From: Vanrija pseudolonga
Taxonomy: Eukaryota > Basidiomycota > Tremellomycetes > Trichosporonales > Trichosporonaceae
Direction: 5' to 3'
DNA: 64,000 nucleotides
NCBI RefSeq assembly: GCF_020906515.1
Contig: NC_085855.1
Location: forward strand, 558,001 to 622,000
The translations under genes and the position numbers were made by a program. The notes below the pieces were generated by a model, which worked only from the letters and a program-made list of their open reading frames with translations, was not told the origin of the DNA and made no database searches. This document shows positions 22,412 through 32,615 of this stretch, piece after piece (positions within the stretch are counted from its first letter, which is position 1; each line of letters starts with the position of its first letter).

Positions 22412-23004
22412 TGTGTGGGTGTGTGCAAGTGAGTGAGTGTGAGGTGTTATCGACGCGTGATTGTGCAATGTGAGATGTGTGCGTGCGTGAGATGCTGGCG
22501 GCAAGACAATGTGTTCAATTGTTTGCCGTTGCATGACGGGTGCGGCAGCGGCGGCGACAAGGCACGGTGCACGCCGCCGCCGCCGCCGAGCATGCCGGAG
22601 ACGACGCAAATCGTTGTCGGTTAGAAACGCGACTTGGCGGATTTGGCTTTTTGCCCCCGCCCCTTAACTGGGCATTACAACAAGGCCAATCGACGCGCCG
22701 AGATTTCATCAGCCAGCGAGCGTGACGGCGGCCGCGTTGTGGTTGCAGTGACGAGGAGATGAGCGGCGGCGGTGGCGACGGCGACGGCGGCCAAGGTGCA
22801 TGACGCAGAGGCTCCGAGCTCTCGGCTACTGGTGCGACGGGAGACGCGCACTGACCATCTCGTCGCTGCACAAAGTCGAGCCACGCCACTGTGCCACCCA
22901 CCTATCCACCACCCACCACCTCGGCACCTCCACCTGGATTTTCGACTTGGACCTCGTCGGAACTGTCAACACCCCACCACCACAACACAAACACACAAAA
23001 GTCG
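22412..23004. promoter_or_regulatory. Divergent promoter, DUF1748 gene and Tim17-like gene
   Basis: About 590 bases between two start codons that point apart. Contains a GCGGCGGCG-type tract (22550-22590). Both flanking products look mitochondrial, so a shared control region is possible but not shown. Confidence 0.4.
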
Positions 23005-24029
23005 ATGGCGTCGGTCGTCGACGTCGACACTAGCGCGGCGGGCAGCAGCTCGAGCTCGGGCGGAGGCGACAACGCCTCCTCCTCCCGCATCGACCTGCAC
23101 GTGCCCTCCAACCTGCTCATCGTGCCGGCTGCCGCCGCCGTCGTGGGCTTTGCGCTCGGCATGCGCCGCGAGGGCGGCAAGGCGCGCCTGCGGTTCTTGG
23201 CGGAGAATGCGCATCGCCAGCCTACGACGGTGCAGGGATGGGTGAGTGCGGCGTCAGCGAGCGCGGCGCGGCGCGGCGTGGCCAGCTCGCTAGCCTCCTA
23301 TCCGTCGCCCCGACTGACCCCCCCAGTACTTCTACACCAAGACACGAAACTACCGCGTCTTCTTCGCGGGCCTGCGCGGCGGCTCGAAATACGCCCTGGG
23401 CCTCGGTACCGCCGCGGCGCTGTTCGTCGCCGTCGACGAGGGCGTAGGGTACCTGCGCGAGCGGCTGCTCGACCCCGCCATCACGCGCGAGGACGCGCGT
23501 ACCCCGCCCAATCCGAGGCGCGAGGGGTGGCGCAAGGGCCCGGTGCATTGGGAGGATGGGGCGATTGCCGGGAGCACGTTGGCGGTGGTTACGGCGCTTG
23601 TTTGTGAGTAGCGCCGGCGCGAGGACGCGCAGCGTGCGAGCTGGCGAGGGCTGGCACCGACGAGGCGAACACGAGCTTACCCCGCCAGACAAACTCCCCA
23701 ACCCGCTCCTCCTCCGCGCCCTCATCATGGGCTTCACGCTCGGCGGCGTCACCTCGGCCCTGCAGATCGGGCAGGACAAGATCTCGGCGATGAAGGACGA
23801 GGAGGACCGGCAAAAGGCTGCGGCCGAGGCAGCGGAGGCCGCGGCGGCAGCAGTACCAGCACCAGCGGCGGCCGCGCCCGTGGACTCGGAGACGGCAGCA
23901 CCACCACCAACGCCGACTCTGGTCGACGCAGCAGAACCGGCCGAGCCCCCAGCTCCCGCCCCAGCACAAGGGGAGAGCAGCTCGTGGCTTGGACGCGTGG
24001 GATCTTGGGCAGGACTCGGCAAGGCATAG
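23005..24029 (+). CDS. Tim17/Tim22/Tim23-family-like mitochondrial membrane protein
   Basis: Three exons (23005-23241, 23327-23603, 23689-24029) give 284 residues. Four hydrophobic segments are visible: LLIVPAAAAVVGFALGM, a glycine-rich GGSKYALGLGTAAALFVAVD, AIAGSTLAVVTALV and LLRALIMGFTLGGVTSALQ. The glycine-rich helices and the repeated G-x3-G spacing resemble the Tim17-like fold, which includes translocase subunits and complex I assembly factor TIMMDC1. The first 30 residues are Ser/Gly-rich; the C-terminal 90 are an Ala/Pro/Glu-rich tail ending SWLGRVGSWAGLGKA. It is not a canonical Tim17, Tim22 or Tim23, so I give the family only. Confidence 0.6.
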
Positions 24030-24177
24030 AGTGACATGTACATGCATTGATAGGGAGGTACAGGGGGTCGTGGGGGTTGCAGCGGGCTGGGGCGGCGCGG
24101 TGCTGGCTGGCGTCTAGGACTATACCCTCGTCAGACTGAGAGCGCGGCGCGGTCGCCAGAAGCACACATCAGCCCAT

Positions 24178-24701
24178 CTAAGACGACGGTGTCGGTGCGC
24201 CCGACTTGGGCTGGAAGGGGTCGCCGAACGCTGCGGCGGCGTGAGCAAGGTCTTCTTCCTCCGTCTTCCCCCGCACCCCGCGAACGTACACTTGTTCCAC
24301 CGCTCGACAATGTCAGCTTCATACAGCTCCTTCTCCTTGGGGCGGAACGCAGCGCGCGGGTTGCCGGGCTTGCCGCTACCGCCGGCGCCGGGCTTCTTCG
24401 TGTCTTTTGGCGCGTCCTGGTGTGGGTGTGAGCGGCGGTGTCCTGCTTCCCTTCCCCTCGCTGCCTCCTCCCACCGAGCCACACGCACCTCCTCATCGGC
24501 ATCCTCGATATCCGTGCTCGAGCTCGCCGCGCCGAGCTCGACGTCGTCGTCCCCCTCGAGCGCGGCAGGCGAGGCGTCGGTCGACGGGCCGCCCGTGTCC
24601 ACGTCCATGGAGGAGGCGGCCACGCGCTCGGGCGACGGCGAGATGGGTGCGCGGAGCGGCGTGTTGGCGTTGGAAGATGGCGGGGTGATATCGCCGACCA
24701 T
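24178..24701 (-). CDS. Hypothetical acidic protein with conserved ELYEADIVERWNK motif
   Basis: Three exons on the minus strand (24701-24489, 24416-24290, 24230-24178) give 130 residues. The first intron (72 bases) is in frame and could be retained; the second (59 bases) has a GTACGT donor and CTCAC branch. The N-terminus is Ser/Pro-rich, then an acidic run (EGDDDVELG), then a Lys/Gly linker, and at the C-terminus FRPKEKELYEADIVERWNK followed by SFGDPFQPKSGAPTPSS. The C-terminal block looks like a conserved short motif, possibly protein-binding. It is divergent from the PAC4-like gene with 210 bases between starts. Function unknown. Confidence 0.6.
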
Positions 24702-24911
24702 TGTGGGTTGTTGTGGTGGGATGGGCGTTGGGAACCGTGTTGTGAGTCGTTGGGTGGTCGTGACGCTCGGCCAGCCAGCCAGCCAGCCGGTCAATGTGGA
24801 GGGTGGAGGTCGCTGACGCGGTAGCTTCTTGGATTTCTCGCTCACCACTCACTGTCCACTCTCTCCCATCAGCCTACACCACACCACACCATCCCAACCC
24901 CGCCCAGCACA

Positions 24912-25682
24912 ATGGCAGACCTCGAGCCCCACACGACAACAGCATTCACGTACATCCCCGCGCCGTACCCGGGCGCCCCGGCGTTCCAGTTCCAGCTCAC
25001 GCGGCTGACCGACACGCTGCTGGTGTGGGTCGGCACCGGCGGCCCGGCAGCCGCAGAGGACGACGACGACGCGCCCGGTGCCGGCGGAGCGGAGAAGAAC
25101 AAGCGCCTCGCGTCCGACTGGGCTGTCGCGATGCCCTCGCGCGGGGTGCGTTGCCTGACTGACTGTGGGATGACAAGCTGACTGACGGCCCCAGAACATT
25201 CCCACCACGGCCACGCCCATCTTCCGCTCTGGCGCGACGGACACGGCGCTGCATATGGCCCAGAGGCTGTGTAAGTCTGCTTTAGGGCGTCGGGGACATC
25301 GTGCCATGCGGCGTGGGCTGGTTGGGCCGCGGAGCTCGTTACTCGTTGCTGTGGAGTGAAGTCGAGGGAAGGTGTCGAGGTCGAGACGGACATGGTATCC
25401 ATGTCCGCTGACACCCCACCTTCCCTCAACGATCGACGACCTGGTCTGTCTTGAACGCGACCTGAACGCGCCGCATGATCAGACAGACCCTTGCCTCCTC
25501 TCGCTCACACGCTCACACCCTCAGCCAAGCGCTTCCCCCCAAACCAGATCCACCTGTCGCTGTCCCTCCCCTCCAACCTGACCGCGCCAGCAGGCCCAGG
25601 ACTTGACCCTTACGCGTCCAAGGCGCTCCTCGTGATGGAGAAGAAGCTCGTCGCGTGGCTCACCGAGGAGCTCAAGGAGTAG
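24912..25682 (+). CDS. Proteasome assembly chaperone 4-like protein (PSMG4/Poc4)
   Basis: Three exons (24912-25145, 25195-25270, 25525-25682) give 155 residues, the normal size. PAC4 pairs with PAC3 to assemble the alpha ring of the 20S proteasome. The N-terminal half holds YPGAPAFQFQLTRLTDTLLV and an acidic loop; after exon 2 (TPIFRSGATDTALHMAQRL) comes PPNQIHLSLSLP and the C-terminal helix MEKKLVAWLTEELKE. The beta-strand/Ser-Gly pattern around the phrase DWAVAMPSRG fits the family. Assignment is from overall pattern and is moderate. Intron 2 is unusually long at 254 bases and carries strong inverted repeats. Confidence 0.7.
25363..25489. repeat. Nested inverted repeats within the second intron of the PAC4-like gene
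   Basis: An 11-base arm GAGGGAAGGTG (25364-25374) pairs exactly with CACCTTCCCTC (25417-25427). Inside it, CGGACATGG (25387-25395) pairs exactly with CCATGTCCG (25399-25407) around a 3-base loop. Immediately downstream GGTCTGTCT (25443-25451) pairs with AGACAGACC (25481-25489). Together these predict a two-domain structured RNA in the intron. Confidence 0.7.
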
Positions 25683-26172
25683 CCAGATGTCATTATACTC
25701 ATATACCATGCATCAGTGATACCTCGTGTGAGGGTGAGTGGACGGACGCCAGTGGCAGTCGGGAATCCCGAGCCGGCGTATGGCGACACGGTCTGCAGTG
25801 GGATAAGCAGCCACTTGTGCACTACGCACAGCTCTGGTGTGCACAGTACCGTCAACCACGTCGTCTTCTCCGTGACCGCCGCCGCGTCGCGTCCACTCGG
25901 CGTCATGGGACGATGCGCAGAAACTAGCAATGACGATGAGGAGATTGCCCGGTGAATCCGTGCCTCGGTGTGACTGAGACCTCCGGCGGCGGCGGCGGTG
26001 CGGCATCGCTGCAGGGTCGCGTCCTTAAGGCGCATCGAACCATGCTGCCTGCCGCCTGCTCCCCTCTCTGCTCGACGTGTTTTCCCCACACAAACACATA
26101 TAACATCCCACATCTCACACCAACTCCCCCACACTCATTACTAACCCCCCCCCCCCTCCCCTCCGTGTCGCA
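25683..26172. promoter_or_regulatory. ERG24 upstream region
   Basis: About 490 bases. A poly-C tract (26145-26156) lies just before the start. I looked for a sterol regulatory element (ATCACCCCAC-like) and saw only loose matches, for example CATCTCACACC near 26110. No gene seen. Confidence 0.35.
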
Positions 26173-27733
26173 ATGACGACCACAAACGGAACCTCACGCA
26201 CAAACGGCGACGTGACAAAGACGACCATCACGGCCAAGGCTCAGGTCTCTCTGCCGCCCAAAAAGTCGTACGCAGAGCTCAACCCCAAGTCCAAGCCGAC
26301 AGAGTTCTTCGGACCCATCGGCACCACCATTGTCACGTTCGCGACCCCCGCCGTCGCCTACGCCCTCTTCTTCACATGTAACGAGGTGACGGGCTGCAAC
26401 CCGTCCGCGTCGTCGCTCTCCAACCTCGCCCACACGATCGGCAACTGGCCCTCGTCGGCAGGCAAGCTCTGGGAGTGGAAGGCCCTCGCCGTCTACCTCG
26501 CCTGGTATGCGTGGTGTATCGCCACCTGGGTCATCCTCCCCACCGAGTGGATCGAGGGCCTCCTCCTCCGCGACGGTACTCGCAAAAAGTACAAGATGAA
26601 TGGTGCGTGCGGCGCGGGCGCTGCGCAGGCGGGCGGGCATTGCGGCCGCCGGCGAGCAGAGCAGGGACAACGCCACTGACACCCCCGCCCAGGCCTCTGG
26701 TTCCTCTTCCTTACCCTCGGTGTTGCCATCGGTGTTCTCGCCCGCCCAGGCGGCATCGAGCACTTCACCTGGCTCTACGACCACTTTGTGCCCCTCCTCT
26801 CGGCCGCGCTCGCCATGGCTACGGCCCAGGCCGTGTGGGTCTACGCCTACAGCTTCTTCTCGGGCGAGCTGCTCGCCCTCGGCGGCAACTCGGGTATCTT
26901 CTTCTACGACGTAGGTGATGGCGCGTAGATGCCAGCTAACCCCCAGTTCTTCCTCGGCCGCCCCCTCAACCCCACCATCCCTGGTCTTCCCAACTGGGAC
27001 ATCAAGACCTTCAACGAGGTCCGCCCCGGCCTTTCCCTCTGGTTCCTCCTCAACATTTCGTGCGCATGCGAGCAGTACGTCCGCCTCGGCTACGTCTCGG
27101 ACAGCATGTGGCTCGTCCTTGCCTTTGAGGGCTGGTACACGATCGACTGCTACATTGCCGAGCCTTCCATCCTCAACCAGATGGACATTACCACCGACGG
27201 CTTTGGCTTCATGCTCGCGTTCGGTGACCTCGCCTGGCTTCCCTTCACCTACGGTCTCCAGGCCCGCTACCTCACCTTCAACCCCGTCCAGCTTGGCCCC
27301 GTCTTCTCGGCCATCATTGTCGCCATTGAGATTCTCGGCCTCTACATCTTCCGTGTCGCCAACAACGAGAAGAGCGACTTCCGCAACGGCAAGAACCCCA
27401 AGAACCTCACCTACATGGACACTGCCCGTGGAACCAAGCTCCTGACCTCGGGCTGGTGGGGCCGCTCGCGTCACCCCAACTACTTTGGTGACTGGCTCAT
27501 GGCCTGGGCCTGGTGTCTCCCCACTGGCTTCAACACGCCCATCACCTACTTCTACGTAGCCTACTTTGCCGTCCTCCTCATCCACCGCCAGCGCCGCGAC
27601 GACGAGGCATGCCGCCACAAGTACGGCAAGGACTGGGACCGCTATGTTGAGAAGGTCCCCTACAGGATTGTCCCCTACGTTGTGAGTTGGCTGTGGATGT
27701 TGACGACTGCAGAGCTGACGATCGCAGTACTAA
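26173..27733 (+). CDS. ERG24: Delta(14)-sterol reductase (C-14 sterol reductase)
   Basis: Reduces the C14-C15 double bond of the sterol intermediate made by Erg11, using NADPH in the ER membrane (EC 1.3.1.70), in ergosterol synthesis. Four exons (26173-26602, 26693-26910, 26947-27681, 27728-27733) give 462 residues. It is polytopic, with the diagnostic MDITTDGFGFMLAFGDLAWL-like segment, then RGTKLLTSGWWGRSRHPNYF and GDWLMAWAWCLPTGF, the shared ERG4/ERG24 signature, and a C-terminus PYRIVPYVY. The last exon encodes only Tyr and the stop codon. The MDITTDG and NEVRPGL features fit ERG24 better than ERG4. Sequence similarity to lamin B receptor's sterol reductase domain is expected. Confidence 0.92.
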
Positions 27734-28442
27734 ACGACGAGGGCTGAGATGTGGAGTAGGGAATGGGAGTGGGGTTGTGCCGTTGCCAATGCGTCAGCGG
27801 TGACCCGCGTTCCCAGGCGGTGGCGGTGCCGTCGTGGCTCGAGGTCACGACAATGACGATAGAGTCTGTCTGTCAGAGAAGACTGAACGATCATGATAGA
27901 TGAAGCTGTGCACTATTGCTGATGGTACAGTTGAAAGAGTTCTGACTGAATGTGTGACAAACCGAGGCCGGACCCGTGGCTAGGAAGGCCACTGCGGGCA
28001 CGCCAAGGCGACACACGCCCTTCTGGGATTTGTCGTTGTTGGCGTTGACTTCGCCGTCACTGCCACGCTGCACTGCGTTGATGCCCATGTCTTCGCATTC
28101 GCACTTCCGCTCTCTCGCACTCACGTTCGTGCACAACGGGCGTTGCGGCCGGGGTGGCACCAAGACGCCGGCGCTCGGGCGCTCTGGCACTCACTGCCAC
28201 ACTGTCACCAGCTGCACGGCTTGGCGCACGGTGATCGAGGTGCAGATGCGATGCGCGCTTTGTTTACATCGCACCGTCGGTGTGGCTTCTTGACGTCTCT
28301 GCCCGCTGTCCATGAACCGCACCCGGTGCTGTGCAGCAGTGCTTAGGAGCTGAGAGCCAGCGAACTGAGCGTCCTCGACAGAGGCTTATAACCAGGCCAT
28401 TTTGCTGCGAGATGCCACCACGCCCAACAACACAACAAAACA
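27734..28442. promoter_or_regulatory. Intergenic, boundary of the secreted-protein block
   Basis: About 710 bases between ERG24 and the first secreted-precursor gene. A TATAA-like sequence (28387-28391) lies 56 bases before the next ATG. Otherwise nothing recognised. Confidence 0.4.
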
Positions 28443-29261
28443 ATGGTTCCCCTCCGTGTCCTTCTTCTCCTTTTCGCGACTGTGGCCGCCGCAATCCCGC
28501 TCCAGGACGAGGCGCGCGACGCTTTCGACGTGGCGATCCCCCTCGACACGCCGGCGGTCCACATCGACGAGGCGCCACCCAGCCGCCGGGCATTCCTCTA
28601 CAAGGCGGAAGACGACACCACCGAGGCGGACGACGGCACCGACGACGACGACCCCACCGAGGACGACAACAGCACGCCGCCCACCGTCGAGCTCGCCAAG
28701 GGGTGGCCCAACGCTCGGCGGGACGGCGACAGCGCCGTCGAGGCCCGCAAGGTCGGTAGCGGGGTCGCGCGCAACGCCGACCCCAATACCAACGGCAAGG
28801 ACAAGGCGACGGACAAGGACAAGCCCAAGGGCCCGAAGGTGGTTCTCGGCTCCAAGCCCGGCCCGCCCAAGGCCTCCGGGCCGCCGCCCGTGCACACCCC
28901 CAGGCCCAAGCCCAAGCCGCCCAAGCCGTCCAAGGCCCCCAAGCCCTCTAACGGGGCCAAGGCGAGGCGGGACGGCGGCGCGTCGTGTGACAGCGGCCTC
29001 GTCGCCCGCAAGGCCGGCACCAAGGACCAAGGCAAGCCCAAGCCCAAGCCCAAGCCCAAGCCCAAGCCCAAGCCCAAGCCCAAGCCCAAGCCCAAGCCCA
29101 AGCCCAAGCCCAAGCCCAAGCCCAAGCCCAAGCCCAAGCCCAAGGTGGTGGTGCCCGGCTCCAAACCCGGCCCGCGGCCCAAGCCGAACGGCGGCGGCGG
29201 AAGCGTCAAGCCTCCCAAGCCGCCCAAGCCCACTAGCGCTGTCAAGGGGCGCGCACAGTAA
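28443..29261 (+). CDS. Secreted Lys/Pro-rich precursor with KGWPNARR motif and (KP)n tract
   Basis: A single-exon gene of 272 residues. It begins with a signal peptide (MVPLRVLLLLFATVAAAIP). An acidic Asp/Thr region (residues 50-80) leads to LAKGWPNARRD at residues 84-94, a motif also found twice in the next gene. The rest is basic: the block GPKVVLGSKPGPPK recurs later as VVVPGSKPGPRPK, and ARRDG...ARK also occurs twice, so the second half seems an internal duplication expanded by a (Lys-Pro) run of about 18 units. Several dibasic sites (RR) could be cut by kexin. It resembles fungal kexin-processed secreted precursors, but I recognise no known peptide. It could instead be a basic cell-wall protein. 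Confidence 0.7.
   Translation: MVPLRVLLLLFATVAAAIPLQDEARDAFDVAIPLDTPAVHIDEAPPSRRAFLYKAEDDTTEADDGTDDDDPTEDDNSTPPTVELAKGWPNARRDGDSAVEARKVGSGVARNADPNTNGKDKATDKDKPKGPKVVLGSKPGPPKASGPPPVHTPRPKPKPPKPSKAPKPSNGAKARRDGGASCDSGLVARKAGTKDQGKPKPKPKPKPKPKPKPKPKPKPKPKPKPKPKPKPKPKVVVPGSKPGPRPKPNGGGGSVKPPKPPKPTSAVKGRAQ
29033..29143 (+). repeat. Hexanucleotide microsatellite encoding (Lys-Pro)n
   Basis: About 18 near-perfect copies of AAGCCC in frame within the precursor gene. The purity at DNA level indicates recent expansion by slippage and predicts length variation between strains. Confidence 0.9.
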
Positions 29262-29724
29262 AGCAGAAGCTTGGCCAGGTCAAGTGTCGGGCGTGGGATG
29301 GCGGTGCGATTTCGCGGTAGTCGTCGAGCGTGGCGCCCACCAATCCACCACTTGCCACGATGGACACTAGTTGACTATGTGCAAACAGTAGGGACAATAC
29401 AAGGTATGCACATCTGCGCTGCTGCAGTATCCGGACGCGGTGGCAATGACGACGGAATGTGTCTGTGGGAGAAGAGTGATTGAGCCTGGTGGCTCAAGCT
29501 GTGCACGATTTGCAGAGACCAGCTGGAGGAATCTGATCTCACCGGCTGTCGACGTACGACTCGGTGATGATGCCTTGGCAACGCCCTCCGACGTCTTCGA
29601 CTGACGGGTGTGGCTCGGGGCGGTGCCATACGAATAAGATGGTGAGAAGGGTGGGCTCACAAGCAGCGACGAAATGGTATAAAACGTTAGCAAGTGGGGA
29701 TTGCCCGCCGCCAACACTCCCACG
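29262..29724. promoter_or_regulatory. Promoter of the second KGWPN precursor
   Basis: About 460 bases. TATAAAA at 29678-29684 lies 47 bases before the ATG at 29725. No gene recognised on either strand. Confidence 0.5.
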
Positions 29725-30297
29725 ATGACACCACTGGCCGTCCTTCTTCTTGCCACTCTGACCGCCGCACTCCCAGTGCACCAGAACACAGAGTGTTGCG
29801 CCGCGGCAGACGACTACTCGGCCCAACAGGTTGCGCGCGGAACTGAGGCCGGAAACCCGAGCAAGGGGAAGCCATGGGCGAGCAGCCCGTGGCTCGGCGG
29901 CGGTGGCGGCGGCACCGAGACGACCAACCCTCCAAGCGGGTACGCCGGCAACCCGTGGCTTATTCGGCCGAACGGCACGCCATACGGCGCCAAGGGCGGG
30001 GGCGTCGACGTCGGCAACCCCGTGCCGTTTGGAAGCAAGGGCAAGAAGCCGTGGGGCGTCAGGCCCGCCAACTGGCCCGCCAACTTCGACGGCACGGGCA
30101 CGCACGCTGGTAACACGCTCATCAAGGGGTGGCCCAACACCCGCAGGGACGATGACGGCCGCTACGATGGCTTGGACGCGAGCGAGACCGGCGACGACGG
30201 TACCGAGACGAACAAACTCGTCGAAAACGGCGACACAGGCAACACCGGCAACATGCTGGTCAAGGGATGGCCGAACAGCCGTCGACAGCTCGACTGA
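29725..30297 (+). CDS. Secreted precursor with two KGWPN[TS]RR repeats
   Basis: A single-exon gene of 190 residues; the start chosen is the ATG opening the signal peptide MTPLAVLLLATLTAALP (an alternative initiator upstream is not an ATG). The signal peptide resembles that of the neighbouring gene, so the two are paralogues. The mature region is Gly/Pro/Trp-rich with three looser [GK].PW motifs (GKPWASSPW, GNPWLIRP, KKPWGVRP). The C-terminal third holds the repeat GNTLIKGWPNTRRDD (KGWPN at residues 134-138) and again GNMLVKGWPNSRRQLD (180-184), the second ending three residues before the stop. The RR after each copy is a kexin-type site. One Cys pair (CC) sits near residue 22. Product and role unknown. 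Confidence 0.75.
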   Translation: MTPLAVLLLATLTAALPVHQNTECCAAADDYSAQQVARGTEAGNPSKGKPWASSPWLGGGGGGTETTNPPSGYAGNPWLIRPNGTPYGAKGGGVDVGNPVPFGSKGKKPWGVRPANWPANFDGTGTHAGNTLIKGWPNTRRDDDGRYDGLDASETGDDGTETNKLVENGDTGNTGNMLVKGWPNSRRQLD

Positions 30298-31155
30298 GGA
30301 CAGTGATTCATGGACATTGTAGGCGGAGGCGGGGACATACTATTCATTCGCGAGCGCGACGGGTCACCTGAACTACCCAAAACATGTACATACACACATA
30401 CTATGAAGCTGTGCTTTGTCCCTGCACCTCTGATGCACCTCATCGTTTGGCTCGAGAACGATGTCAGGCGTGGGTAAGCCGTGCCAAGAGATCCGGAACA
30501 GTGGTGGATGCCGAGTGAATGCCGACGCCCCAACGGTTCTCTAGGCATCTTCACGGCTGGGTTAAAGGTTCACTCCGTTCTGCCTGAGGCCACCAGGCCA
30601 CGACTGCTGAATGGCCGGAATCGACTCGTGACACTGCGGTGCAGCGGCTTGTCGATCTCCCAGATCTTTTCACACACCCCGATTGAGTGTGGCGGATTAT
30701 CAAAACCGAACCGAGGTCACCTGCCAGCGCCGCACTGCGGATCTCGAAGTCCTCCCGGTATCAATCGCAACAAGCGGCTAGGCCGAGTGGCGGTACAAGT
30801 TACGTGGTGTGGCGCGAGGCGTAGTGGTGTGGTTGACATGCACCCACTGCTGGCGTCCGATTCCCCCATCACTTTCAGTCGCTGCCGATCTGAGGATCCC
30901 TTGGCGGCACTCGGCCCTTTTGGGGCAATGGCGCGCTACTCAGTGTCGTGTCTGATCTCACTCCCTCTTGTCATGTGCGCATGGATACTCAATGGCGGAA
31001 GTCGAGCCGCGCAGTCATCCATGCGGAGGCCCCTGCTTCCTGGCATGACTTGCATCGCTGCAGCGCCCACACGGGTTGGTACCGCCCCACCCTCGCAGTA
31101 TAAGAGGCGGACGTGAGGGACAACCGGTGGGACCTATCCTCAGACGCTCGCCACA
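30298..31155. promoter_or_regulatory. Promoter of the first cysteine-rich gene
   Basis: About 860 bases. TATAAGA at 31099-31105 lies 57 bases before the ATG at 31156. A partial tRNA-like A box near 30778 was examined and rejected. No gene recognised. Confidence 0.45.
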
Positions 31156-32615
31156 ATGTTCAAATCCCTTCTTGTCCTCTCGAGCCTCGTTATTCACGCC
31201 GCGGCTGGCGCTATCATGATGCGCCAGGACAGCAACAGCAACAGCACCGATCCTCCCGCTCCGGTTGACACCGGTACGAGTCCTCCTTCTCAGCCGATTC
31301 CGATCACCAAGTGGGGCCAGTGTACGCCGCCCTGCCAAACTGCACAGCATGCCATCGAGCTGCTTGACGCGCACTGCCCGGATGGGGTGACTGAATGTAA
31401 TGTCTGCAATGTGAGTGCACCACATCCAGTCAGTCACTGATATTTCGAAGGAAGTCAACATTAACGCTGTGAAAGACTGTAACGCATGCCTCCAGAAGGA
31501 GGGGCCTAGTGTGCTGGGAGAGGAAACTCTGAAGGAGGCCTCTGGCTGGGACAAATCGATGATTGCACGATGCCCTTACGACGAGTGCAGCAGCAAGTGC
31601 AACGAAGAAGTGACCAACATGGCGACACAGTGCAGGGGCATCTACTACGAGTCGTGCCAACTCAAGTGCAACATCAAGGGAGACGAGTGCCATAAGTGCC
31701 TCAGCTCGAGCTCGGCCACGAACAACCAAGAGTATCTGCCCAAGTTCGATGCAGGCCTCAAGATGCAGCACTTTTGGTGCAGCAACTCTTGCGGCCAGAT
31801 GGGTCTCGACTGGAGGGCTGTTGCTAAGCCCTGTTGGGGTGGTAGCGACACGTGTAAAGAGGCTGCCTGCACTGTGAGTTTGGCAGGGGGGTGCTGTGGG
31901 TCCCTGTTCACACTAACTCGTCAGGCCGAAGGAAACAGCAAACGCGAGGCGTTCAGCAAGTGCTTCTCGTCAGACAACGATGTCGGCGGACTCCCCTCCC
32001 TGACGAGGGAGAATATCCAAATCGACATCGACACAATCAACTCACTCTGCAAGGATACCGTCACAGCTCCAAAGTGCGACAGCGAGTGCAGTGGCATTCT
32101 CGCCGAAGTATTGGCTCTGTGCACCGGCAACGACACGTCTAAATGCACCAGCATGTGTGCGGTGAGTGTGGAGCGAGGCTGTGTGACCTAAGCTGACGGC
32201 AACAGGACGACAAACTCAAGGCGCTCGAGACATGCAACTCGTGTATCCAGGATGGCTCAAAGTCATACCCGGACAGTGAGAAGAAGGACTATCAGGAGAA
32301 ACTCAACGAACTCAAGACATGGTGCAGTAATAACAAGAGCAATCCCAACCCTCCCAAGCCGCCTGCCATTCCAAACCCGAACCCAACCCCGCCCAGCAAT
32401 AACAACAATAATAACAATTCGAATGGTGGAGGCTCCAGCCGTGGCACAACAGCCACTCGGACAGGCGCCGGAAGCGCAAGCACGAGCACCTCGTCCAAGA
32501 GCGTGAGTCTGGAACTCGGTGTGAAGCTGACATGCAGGGTGCAGTGGTCACCATTTTCTCATGGTCAGACGTCGCCGGTGGACTTGCGGTTGCCATGCTT
32601 TTGTCGTTCACCTAA
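31156..32615 (+). CDS. Cysteine-rich secreted, GPI-like protein (tandem family, member 1)
   Basis: Five exons (31156-31410, 31451-31873, 31925-32161, 32206-32502, 32538-32615) give 429 residues. A signal peptide (MFKSLLVLSSLVIHAAAGA) is followed by a short Ser/Thr/Pro stretch, then about 270 residues carrying repeated cysteine pairs: CNVC, CNAC, CSSKC, CQLKC, CHKC, CSNSC, CDSEC, CTSMC and CNSC. All introns are phase 0 and fall between cysteine modules. A Pro/Asn/Ser stalk precedes the last exon, which encodes 25 residues of moderately hydrophobic sequence with W.D..GG, consistent with GPI-anchor addition. It shares layout and last-exon sequence with the two genes downstream. It lacks the CFEM eight-cysteine pattern. 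Function unknown; a cell-surface or secreted binding role is inferred. Confidence 0.8.

Noticed and set aside
30770-30875. tRNA-like A box (TAGGCCGAGTGG) and a loose B box
   Set aside because: The B box is imperfect (CGTCCGATTCC) and no acceptor stem pairs around it.
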